A stretch of DNA of 5,202 nt from Desulfovibrionales bacterium. Lineage in GTDB: Bacteria; Desulfobacterota; Desulfovibrionia; Desulfovibrionales; Desulfomicrobiaceae. Every line of letters starts with the position of its first letter. Position 1 is the stretch's first letter. The stretch lies in NCBI GenBank assembly GCA_012727515.1, contig JAAYGZ010000220.1, positions 1 to 5,202 of the forward strand, written 5' to 3'. The notes beneath the pieces were generated by a model that ran no database searches, was not told where the DNA came from, and saw nothing but the letters and a program-made list of their open reading frames with translations. This document shows, one piece after another, positions 1 to 5,202 of the stretch. Made by a program: the position numbers and the translations under genes.

Positions 1-1778
1 TGCCCACAGCCACGGCCTACCGCAATGAATATGATATCAACAGTGTTCTGGCCTTTGATCTGGACTCCATTGAAATTTCCAAAGGCTATAGTTCTCCTCT
101 TTTACAGCACAACAATGGACTGGCCGGCGTCATCAACGTGCGTACTGCAAAGCCCAAAAAAGAACTGGAATTTGCCGCTAAATATACAAATTTTTTCGAT
201 CGTTATGGTGATGATCAGGGGCGGCTTTTTGGGATCAAACTGGGCACCAAACAAGACTGGTATTATCTGCTGGCTCAGGTCATGCAGGATGAGCAGGATT
301 TTTTCACCCTGTCTCACAGTTTTAACAGCGGGCAATGGCAAGAAGGCGGGCGCAGGGGAAATTCAGATTATAACAACAAGCGCCTGAACGTTATTGCCGG
401 ACTCACGCCAACAGAAAATATTGATGTTATGTTCGGTGTGGTGCGGCAGGAATTTGAAAAAGGGCAGCCCCTGGATGCCAGCAAGGACGCGGGTATTTTT
501 CCTCCTGGCACCAGCACTAATAATGCAGATTATATTCGGGCCTGGCGTTGGCCCAAATACGAGACCAATCGCTATTATATGAATGCAGACATCACCTGTT
601 CCAGTGATCTGGAACTGTCTGCTGTTGCCTATTATGATGAACATATTGACCAATCTGTTGATTATGCTGATCCGGATTTCAATAACAAGGCTGGCAACAG
701 CCGCGATCAGAAATATGATCAGTACACGGCTGGCGGGCACTTAACACTGCGCTATGACCTTAATGAAGACCATAAAATTGGTGTTTCTGCCGGATATCGT
801 GCGTTATCACATAAAGAATATCGTTATCGAACTTCCAGCAACAATTGGACAAATCCACTGACGCGCTCCAACTGGGGCCTGAACGAGGAGGCCCAGGAAA
901 GCTATTATGACACAGGTCTGGAATATAGCTGGAACGTTTTTGACCCCCTGACCCTGGTCTTTGGGCTTGGGTACACCAGGCTGGAGCCAGACCAGCACAA
1001 GTCATATCAGAAAGGAGATATAGTCAAATCTTCTGGGATCAGTTCCACTGCTGAAAATCTTTTCAACTATCAGCTTGGTGTTTTTTATGATCTGACAACA
1101 GCGCACCAGCTGTCTTTTACTTTTGCCCATAAAGAACGTGTGGCGACCATGCGGGAACGGTACATGAAAATGACCTCTGATCCCGATGTGCTGGCCAATC
1201 CGGGCATTGATCCTGAGGCAGTGGATCATTTTGAACTTGGCTATCGCGGAATCGTGGACAATTGGCTTAAAATCAATGTGGCCACATATTACAGCCTGTA
1301 TGATGACAAGATAACATCTGTCACCAACTACAATGATCCACGCGGTGGAGGCAGATTTGGCTCCAAGTTTGCCAATCTGGACAAGGTTGATGTCTATGGG
1401 CTGGACGTAAACCTGGAAGCATCTGTTAATAAATATGTAAGCCTTGGAGCAAGTGCCGGATTTATGGGGTGGGATGTTGACTCAGATACTGTGAAAGATC
1501 TGCCTTCACCCAAAGAAGTGGCCAGTATATACGCTGTTTTGACTCCTCTGGATGCTCTTTCAATTATTCCTGAAATATATATGCGCTCAAAAGCAGATGA
1601 TGGATCAGAAAAAATTCCTGGTTTTGCAACAGTTAATGTAAAAGCGACATATGATTTTAATGAAAATCTGATGCTTGAGGCTGGAATTAAAAATCTGCTG
1701 GATAAAAATTATTATTACAGTGATTATTATCCTGAGCCAGGCATGAGCTTTTTTACAGGAATTAAATACGTTTTTTAA
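1..1778 (+). CDS. TonB-dependent outer-membrane receptor, 5'-truncated by the window edge
   Basis: Outer-membrane gated channel that imports a scarce ligand, driven by TonB-ExbB-ExbD. The reading frame is open from base 3, so the gene starts upstream; 591 residues are visible. The signal peptide, TonB box and most of the plug are missing. Bases 69-155 encode the end of the plug, IEISKGYSSPLLQ followed by GLAGVINVRTAKP, matching the family pattern 'IEVlKGpsS...G.GGVINi.Tk.P'. The rest is a beta-barrel of alternating aromatic/polar strands, e.g. LELSAVAYYDEH and LKINVATYYSLYDDKI. The end is typical: an IKNLLDKNYYYSDYYPEPG segment, then a last strand FFTGIKYVF with the C-terminal Phe used for barrel insertion. 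GTG at 138 opens a long ORF but lies inside the plug motif and is not the start. The binding-protein/permease/ATPase/ExbBD genes downstream suggest a metal-chelate ligand; the ligand itself cannot be read from the sequence. Family assignment is very secure, substrate unknown. Confidence 0.96.
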   Translation, partial: PTATAYRNEYDINSVLAFDLDSIEISKGYSSPLLQHNNGLAGVINVRTAKPKKELEFAAKYTNFFDRYGDDQGRLFGIKLGTKQDWYYLLAQVMQDEQDFFTLSHSFNSGQWQEGGRRGNSDYNNKRLNVIAGLTPTENIDVMFGVVRQEFEKGQPLDASKDAGIFPPGTSTNNADYIRAWRWPKYETNRYYMNADITCSSDLELSAVAYYDEHIDQSVDYADPDFNNKAGNSRDQKYDQYTAGGHLTLRYDLNEDHKIGVSAGYRALSHKEYRYRTSSNNWTNPLTRSNWGLNEEAQESYYDTGLEYSWNVFDPLTLVFGLGYTRLEPDQHKSYQKGDIVKSSGISSTAENLFNYQLGVFYDLTTAHQLSFTFAHKERVATMRERYMKMTSDPDVLANPGIDPEAVDHFELGYRGIVDNWLKINVATYYSLYDDKITSVTNYNDPRGGGRFGSKFANLDKVDVYGLDVNLEASVNKYVSLGASAGFMGWDVDSDTVKDLPSPKEVASIYAVLTPLDALSIIPEIYMRSKADDGSEKIPGFATVNVKATYDFNENLMLEAGIKNLLDKNYYYSDYYPEPGMSFFTGIKYVF

Positions 1779-1794
1779 TAAAATATAGAAGCTG

Positions 1795-1834
1795 TGTACA
1801 GCCCTGCCCGCTGAATTCGGCGCAGGGCTGTACA
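1795..1834. repeat. Strong palindromic hairpin between receptor and binding-protein genes
   Basis: A perfect 13-bp inverted repeat, TGTACAGCCCTGC (1795-1807) and GCAGGGCTGTACA (1822-1834). The inner 4 bp (1810-1813 with 1818-1821, one G-U) can also pair after a two-base bulge (CC, 1808-1809), leaving an AATT tetraloop. It starts 17 nt after the receptor stop codon and ends 20 nt before the ATG of the binding protein, clear of its ribosome-binding site. No run of T follows on either strand, so it is not a classical intrinsic terminator. Likely roles, by inference, are protecting or processing the mRNA 3' end to give different levels of receptor and transporter, partial termination, or a dispersed intergenic repeat. 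The structure is seen directly; its function is not known. Confidence 0.85.
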
Positions 1835-1845
1835 TAAATGTGCGT

Positions 1846-1849
1846 GGGG
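1846..1849 (+). promoter_or_regulatory. Ribosome-binding site deciding the binding-protein start
   Basis: GGGG at 1846-1849 lies 5 nt before ATG 1855. An in-frame GTG at 1840 would add five residues (MRGDS), but this purine block would then fall inside the coding sequence and the GTG would have no good site of its own, sitting 5 nt from the hairpin. ATG 1855 also gives a compact signal peptide. Confidence 0.6.
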
Positions 1850-1854
1850 ATAGT

Positions 1855-2847
1855 ATGGATAAATTGCGCGTCGTTGCACTCAGCCTGCTGCTGGCTCTTT
1901 TTTCAATGACCCTGGCCTGGGCGGATTCTGGTCATCAGCTAAAGGTATATGGAGCCACGTTTCCTTCAAATTACGCTCTTTATGTCCTTGATCCCGAACT
2001 GCTGGCAGGGTGGAATGGTCCGCTGCGTGACTATGAAAAAAAATTCATTCCTGAAAAATATCAACAATTGCCTGTCCTGGGTGGCTGGTATGGCGCGGGC
2101 ATGATTCCTGACAAAGAGGTGCTTATCCAGGCAGGTTTTGACAAAGCCTTTGTGCTTGTGAGCGGCAAACAACAAACTCATGAAAGTCTTCAGGAACTTG
2201 AAAAACTTGGATTTGACGTGCTGGCATTGCCGGACGTTTTTTTACAGGATTCTGTCTCAAGTTTTCAGGCCTTGGGACAAGACTTGGGCGTACCTGAACG
2301 AGGCGCTGCCCTGGGAGAATATGGCCAGCAGGCCATGGCCAAAGTGGCTGATAGCCTGAAAGATCTGCCGGAAAATGCGTATGTGCGCGTCTATTTTGCA
2401 CAAGATGTGGACGGACTCACCACCATTTGTGCCCATAGTTCCCGTTCTGATGTCATTACCCTGGCAGGAGGCATCAATGTTCACCAATGTTCAGCGGGGA
2501 TGGACGAAGGAGTTATAAAAATATCTTTTGAACAGATCATGCACTATGATCCGGATGTTATTCTGATCAATCACCCCAGCTGTATGCATAATTTTTCCAG
2601 AGATTCCAGGTGGCAGGCCCTGCGGGCTGTGCGCCAGGGACAGGTTTATTTTGTGCCCTATGAACCGTTCAGCTGGCTGGATCGCCCGGCCTCGTTCATG
2701 CGCTTTCTGGGCCTGCAGTGGCTGGCCAACACGTTGCACCCGGACAGGTTCTCCATTGATATGGAAGAGGAAACAGATCGTTTTTTACGGCTGTTTTTCA
2801 GGCTTGATCTGAGTAACGATGCAATCAAGAAGATACTGAATCCATGA
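1855..2847 (+). CDS. Periplasmic substrate-binding protein of a FecB/BtuF/CeuE-like ABC importer
   Basis: Captures the ligand delivered by the receptor and passes it to the permease. The protein is 330 aa. It has a Sec signal peptide: a basic start (MDKLR), a hydrophobic core at residues 6-20, and a likely cut after AWA at residue 23. There is no lipobox cysteine, so the protein should be soluble in the periplasm. The fold pattern is that of the helical-backbone binding proteins (Periplasmic binding protein family, PF01497): an N-lobe opening LKVYGATFPSNYALYVLDPE (29-48) and LPVLGGWYGAG (72-82); a linking helix around 137-170; a C-lobe containing SDVITLAGGINV (198-209), then the typical ISFEQIMHYDPDVILINHP (223-241) and WQALRAVRQGQVYFVP (253-268). 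The C-lobe carries several Cys and His residues (C192, H194, H210, C212, H230, H240, C243, H245), possible metal ligands. The stop overlaps the permease start by 4 nt. The substrate could be a siderophore, haem, cobalamin or nickel/cobalt chelate; not decidable here. Confidence 0.92.
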   Translation: MDKLRVVALSLLLALFSMTLAWADSGHQLKVYGATFPSNYALYVLDPELLAGWNGPLRDYEKKFIPEKYQQLPVLGGWYGAGMIPDKEVLIQAGFDKAFVLVSGKQQTHESLQELEKLGFDVLALPDVFLQDSVSSFQALGQDLGVPERGAALGEYGQQAMAKVADSLKDLPENAYVRVYFAQDVDGLTTICAHSSRSDVITLAGGINVHQCSAGMDEGVIKISFEQIMHYDPDVILINHPSCMHNFSRDSRWQALRAVRQGQVYFVPYEPFSWLDRPASFMRFLGLQWLANTLHPDRFSIDMEEETDRFLRLFFRLDLSNDAIKKILNP

Positions 2848-3845
2848 TGCGCAACCTGGGAGCAGCCCTGCTTTTGATCTTTGGGGCGCTTGTGGCCTCG
2901 CTGCTCATTGGGCGTTATGGGTTTGAGGTTCATGATCTTGTGCAGTTGTGCAAAGCGTTGTTAGCTGGTCAGGACTTGACCATGAAGCAGGAAGAAATCT
3001 TGTTAGTGCTCCTGAAGGTTCGTTTGCCGCGAATCGTGGCCGCCATGCTGGTCGGAGCAGGTCTGGCGGTATCGGGCGGTGCGTATCAGGCCATGTTTTT
3101 AAATCCCCTGGTTTCTCCTGGTATTTTGGGCGTGTTGTCTGGGGCCTCTTTTGGTGCGGCCCTGGGCATTGTCTTTTTCCAGTCCATAATCATGACCCAG
3201 GTCATGGCCTTTTGCATGGGCTGTGCAGCAGTGGGCCTGGCTATTCTTCTCTCGACCCTGGTGCGTCGTTCATCCCTGCTGGTCATGCTTTTGGGCGGTA
3301 TGATCAGCTCGGCCCTGTTTGCATCCTTTACTTCATTGTTAAAATTTCTGGCTGATCCCAACAAAGAATTGCCTGAGCTGGTGTATTGGCTCATGGGCTC
3401 CTTTGCCCGGGTGAATAATGAGACATTGGTATGGATTGGGCTGCCTGTTTTGGGGCTGATTCTTTACATATCTACTCAGGGCAAAGTGGCCAATGTTCTG
3501 AGCATGGGTGATGAAGAAGCGCTGAGTCTGGGTGTGGCTGTGAAACGCACCCGTTTGCGAATTATTTTAGCAGCGACCTTGCTTTCAGCGCTGACAGTGA
3601 TCCTGACCGGCATTGTTCAATGGGTGGGCCTGGTTATTCCACATATGATGCGTTTTGTGGTTGGCCCGGATAATCGCGTTTTGTTGCCTGCCTCGGCCAT
3701 TGGAGGCGCTGTTTTTATGCTGGGCACTGATGCAGTGGTGCGCTCAGTGTACACAGCAGAACTTCCTATTGGGGTGTTCACCTCGCTGGTAGCCTTACCC
3801 CTGTTTATTCTTTCTCTCTATCTCAATCGGAGAACCTGGAAATGA
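2844..3845 (+). CDS. FecCD-family ABC permease (metal-chelate type)
   Basis: Inner-membrane channel of the importer. The length, 333 aa, is normal for the family (PF01032), whose members have about ten membrane helices and usually act as a homodimer; only one permease gene is present, which fits. Visible signatures: first helix about 5-23; RLPR (60-63) leading to GAGLAVSGGAYQAMFLNPL (71-89) and SPGILGVLSGASFG; WLMGSFARV (182-190); the cytoplasmic GDEEALSLGV stretch (222-231); and the ATPase-contacting GLVIPHMMRFVVGPDNR (262-278), followed by LLPASAIGGAVFMLGTDAVVR. The last helix ends in LYLNRR. ATG 2844 overlaps the preceding stop codon as ATGA; the adjacent ATG 2847 is equally possible. The upstream purines (AAGAAGA, about 2827-2833) are a weak ribosome-binding site, so translation probably depends on ribosomes finishing the binding protein. 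No truncation or unusual insertion is seen. Confidence 0.96.
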   Translation: MMRNLGAALLLIFGALVASLLIGRYGFEVHDLVQLCKALLAGQDLTMKQEEILLVLLKVRLPRIVAAMLVGAGLAVSGGAYQAMFLNPLVSPGILGVLSGASFGAALGIVFFQSIIMTQVMAFCMGCAAVGLAILLSTLVRRSSLLVMLLGGMISSALFASFTSLLKFLADPNKELPELVYWLMGSFARVNNETLVWIGLPVLGLILYISTQGKVANVLSMGDEEALSLGVAVKRTRLRIILAATLLSALTVILTGIVQWVGLVIPHMMRFVVGPDNRVLLPASAIGGAVFMLGTDAVVRSVYTAELPIGVFTSLVALPLFILSLYLNRRTWK

Positions 3846-4633
3846 TTGAAGTCAGTCAGCTCTCTTTTGCCTACAGTACAAAACATCCTGTTTTGCGCAA
3901 CCTCAGTTTTACTGTACAGCCTGGTGAAATTATCAATATTCTTGGGCCCAATGGGTGCGGCAAATCTACTCTGCTCAAGGCTATTTTAGGTTTTCTGCCT
4001 TTGCTCCCTGGGCAGGTACACATCAATGGCCATGATATTGTCACGCTGCGCCCACAACGGCTGGCCCGCCTCCTGTCCTATGTGCCGCAAATGCATAGCG
4101 CACCTTTTAATTACGAGGTGCTGGATGTGGTGCTTATGGGCAGGTGTTTTTCAGGCCCCTGGTATGCGTACACAGAAGAAGACCATGCCATTGCCTGTGA
4201 CGCTCTACGTCGCGTGCGCCTTCTGGATCTGGCCAAAAAACCCTATCATCATCTGTCTGGTGGGCAGCGCCAATTGGTGCTTATTGCCCGCGCCCTGGCC
4301 CAGGGGGCAGACTATTTTATTATGGATGAACCGGTCACCGGCCTGGACTACAGCAATCAGTTTTACCTTTTAGAAACAATCCGCGAGCTTTCAGCCCAGG
4401 GCGGTGCACAACAAGCAGGCAGACTTATTTTTATTTTAACGACCCATCATCCAGAACATGCTCTTTTTCTTGGCGGACGCGCCCTGTTGATACAAAAGGG
4501 ACAACTTCTGGCTGATGGACCTGTGGATACTGTGGTTACGGCCAAGGGTATTTGTGATCTCTATGGTATTAAACCGCAATTTCTGGACAAAATTATCAAT
4601 AGCTATGGGAAGCAGTATGGAATGGCTTGTTGA
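3842..4633 (+). CDS. ABC transporter ATPase, FecE/FepC type
   Basis: Cytoplasmic motor that hydrolyses ATP to drive import through the FecCD permease. It is 263 aa, the usual family size. All motifs are present and intact: Walker A GPNGCGKST (35-43), Q-loop Q83 in SYVPQ, ABC signature LSGGQ (138-142), Walker B FIMDEP (159-164) with catalytic E163, D-loop GLD (167-169), and the switch histidine H202 in LTTHHPEHAL. The residue after H202 is His, where many relatives have Asp; this is minor. The start overlaps the permease stop by 4 nt (ATGA) and has a good ribosome-binding site, GGAGA at 3829-3833, 8 nt upstream. The last 17 nt overlap the start of exbB. Motif content and neighbours place it firmly in the iron-chelate/B12 subfamily; the actual ligand is set by the binding protein and receptor. 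Confidence 0.97.
   Translation: MIEVSQLSFAYSTKHPVLRNLSFTVQPGEIINILGPNGCGKSTLLKAILGFLPLLPGQVHINGHDIVTLRPQRLARLLSYVPQMHSAPFNYEVLDVVLMGRCFSGPWYAYTEEDHAIACDALRRVRLLDLAKKPYHHLSGGQRQLVLIARALAQGADYFIMDEPVTGLDYSNQFYLLETIRELSAQGGAQQAGRLIFILTTHHPEHALFLGGRALLIQKGQLLADGPVDTVVTAKGICDLYGIKPQFLDKIINSYGKQYGMAC
4607..4612 (+). promoter_or_regulatory. Ribosome-binding site deciding the exbB start
   Basis: GGGAAG at 4607-4612, inside the end of the ATPase gene, lies 4 nt (6 nt from the GGGA core) before ATG 4617. The alternative in-frame ATG 4605 has no purine-rich site upstream. Starting at 4617 also gives MEWLVDLVDYG, the usual type-2 ExbB beginning. Confidence 0.55.
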
Positions 4634-5042
4634 CCTTGTGGATTATGGCGTTATTGGCGTGCTTTTTTCTCTTTGCTTTCTTGTGGTCGGATTTTCGCTG
4701 GAGCGGTGGTTTTTTTATCGCAAAATAGATCTGACAATGTACGGGCGTAAACAGGAATTTGAACTGGTCATTTGTAAAAACCTTCAATTTATTGGCACTG
4801 TGGCTGGTAATGCTCCGTATATCGGCCTGTTGGGAACAGTGTTGGGAATTATGCTGACATTTTATAACATAGGTCAAGATGCAGCATTACAGACAAATAC
4901 AATCATGGTCAGCCTGGCTTTGGCCCTTAAAGCCACAGCAGTGGGGTTGGTTGTCGCGATCATCGCCGTTATACTGTATAACGCCCTGACCCGCAGAGCC
5001 AAGAATCTGGTTCTTCTTTGGGAAATACACCATGAAAGATAG
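4617..5042 (+). CDS. exbB: TonB-system energiser ExbB, short (type 2) form
   Basis: Inner-membrane proton-channel subunit that, with ExbD, energises TonB and so opens the receptor. From ATG 4617 it is 141 aa, far shorter than E. coli ExbB (244 aa) but normal for the type-2 ExbB of Helicobacter-like bacteria. Three membrane segments are visible: about 10-29 (YGVIGVLFSLCFLVVGFSLE), about 59-82, which includes NAPYIGLLGTVLGIMLTF (65-82), and about 98-122 (VSLALALKATAVGL onward). T74 and T107 line up with the pore threonines T148 and T181 of E. coli ExbB. The E. coli pore glutamate (E176) lines up with L102, with a lysine nearby at 105; from memory this is usual in the short form. The frame is open further upstream to an ATG at 4515, but that stretch lies inside the ATPase gene and looks unrelated. 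The gene overlaps the ATPase by 17 nt and exbD by 11 nt. Confidence 0.95.
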   Translation: MEWLVDLVDYGVIGVLFSLCFLVVGFSLERWFFYRKIDLTMYGRKQEFELVICKNLQFIGTVAGNAPYIGLLGTVLGIMLTFYNIGQDAALQTNTIMVSLALALKATAVGLVVAIIAVILYNALTRRAKNLVLLWEIHHER

Positions 5043-5202
5043 CTTTGCAGAAATAAATGTTGTGCCCTTGGTGGACATCATGCTTGTGCTGCTTGTTATT
5101 GTACTTATGACCGCTAATTTCATGGTTCAGGCCAGTGTGGAAGTACGCTTGCCCATGTCCACAAGTGAAAAGAGCATACCTGAAGAAGCCATTGGTCTGG
5201 AA
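5032..5202 (+). CDS. exbD: TonB-system energiser ExbD, 3'-truncated by the window edge
   Basis: Partner of ExbB: a single-helix inner-membrane protein with a periplasmic domain that transmits proton-motive force to TonB. Only the first 57 codons are in the window. The very short cytoplasmic end (MKDSFAE) leads into INVVPLVDIMLVLLVIVLM (8-26), the ExbD/TolR family hallmark, with the essential membrane aspartate at D15 (E. coli ExbD D25). After the helix comes VEVRLPMS (36-43), the family's usual entry to the periplasmic domain. The start ATG lies inside exbB (11-nt overlap), with GGGAA at 5020-5024 as a reasonable ribosome-binding site. TolR is the alternative, but the receptor and importer context and the short ExbB make ExbD clearly better. 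A tonB gene often follows; it would lie beyond the window. Confidence 0.94.
   Translation, partial: MKDSFAEINVVPLVDIMLVLLVIVLMTANFMVQASVEVRLPMSTSEKSIPEEAIGLE

Noticed and set aside
363..740. Minus-strand open frame of 125 codons opposite the receptor
   Set aside because: It lies wholly inside a clear family gene on the other strand, its product resembles nothing, and no ribosome-binding site or partner gene supports it. The other minus-strand frames fail for the same reasons.
1710..1752. Tyrosine-rich run near the receptor's C-terminus (YYYSDYYPEPG)
   Set aside because: It looks odd but is the usual sequence just before the last barrel strand in this receptor family.
138..1778. GTG at 138 as the start of a 546-aa protein
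   Set aside because: The frame stays open to base 3, and the upstream codons encode the conserved end of the plug domain; the GTG encodes the Val within the motif GVINVRT.
1795..1840. Hairpin as a Rho-independent terminator
   Set aside because: No T-run follows the stem on either strand; the sequence after it on the + strand is TAAATGTGCG. The T-rich stretch at about 1770-1776 lies before the hairpin and encodes the receptor's end.
1840..1854. GTG 1840 as the start of the binding protein
   Set aside because: The GGGG ribosome-binding site lies between it and ATG 1855, and the signal peptide is well formed from ATG 1855.
1779..1854. Fur box or promoter in the gap before the binding protein
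   Set aside because: I could find neither a GATAATGATAATCATTATC-like palindrome nor a convincing -35/-10 pair; most of the gap is hairpin. Control probably lies upstream of the receptor, outside the window.
2948..3355. Plus-strand open frame of 135 codons inside the permease gene
   Set aside because: Out-of-frame shadow of the permease, whose own frame carries all the FecCD signatures; the product is rich in Ser/Gly/His with no recognisable domain.
4515..4616. Longer exbB start at ATG 4515 (175 aa)
   Set aside because: The extra 34 residues lie in the shadow of the ATPase gene, resemble no ExbB N-terminus, and ATG 4617 has the better upstream purine block.

Overview
The window is one strand of a compact, TonB-energised nutrient-uptake operon from a Gram-negative (diderm) bacterium. 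All genes are on the + strand and the window is cut off at both ends. The outer-membrane receptor, the Sec-exported substrate-binding protein and the ExbB/ExbD pair together require an outer membrane and a periplasm. Base composition looks close to balanced. The very short ExbB (141 aa) and ExbD with almost no cytoplasmic tail are the 'type 2' energiser known from Helicobacter/Campylobacter-type bacteria and also found in sulfate-reducing Desulfovibrio-type bacteria. I lean towards the latter, but this is a weak inference without a search.

Layout: (1) 1-1778, a TonB-dependent outer-membrane receptor missing its N-terminus (signal peptide and most of the plug). (2) 1779-1854, the only real intergenic gap, holding a strong 40-nt palindromic hairpin (1795-1834) with no U-tract. 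(3) 1855-2847, a periplasmic substrate-binding protein of the helical-backbone (FecB/BtuF/CeuE-like) class. (4) 2844-3845, a FecCD-family inner-membrane permease. (5) 3842-4633, the FecE/FepC-type ATPase with all nucleotide-binding motifs intact. (6) 4617-5042, ExbB. (7) 5032 to the window end, the first 57 codons of ExbD. From the binding protein onwards every gene overlaps the next (4, 4, 17 and 11 nt), so they are almost certainly co-transcribed and probably translationally coupled.

How it works together: ExbB/ExbD turn proton-motive force into a mechanical push through a TonB protein, whose gene may lie just past the window. That push opens the receptor to move a scarce ligand into the periplasm. 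The binding protein hands the ligand to a permease homodimer, and the ATPase drives it into the cytoplasm. The locus is therefore a self-contained outer-plus-inner membrane import route with its own energiser. The ligand class is a metal chelate, such as an iron-siderophore, haem, cobalamin or a nickel/cobalt complex. The sequence does not say which.

I found no exotic or previously undescribed system, no mobile element, no tRNA/rRNA and no CRISPR. The points most worth a second look are the intra-operon hairpin, the Cys/His-rich second half of the binding protein, and the unassigned substrate.
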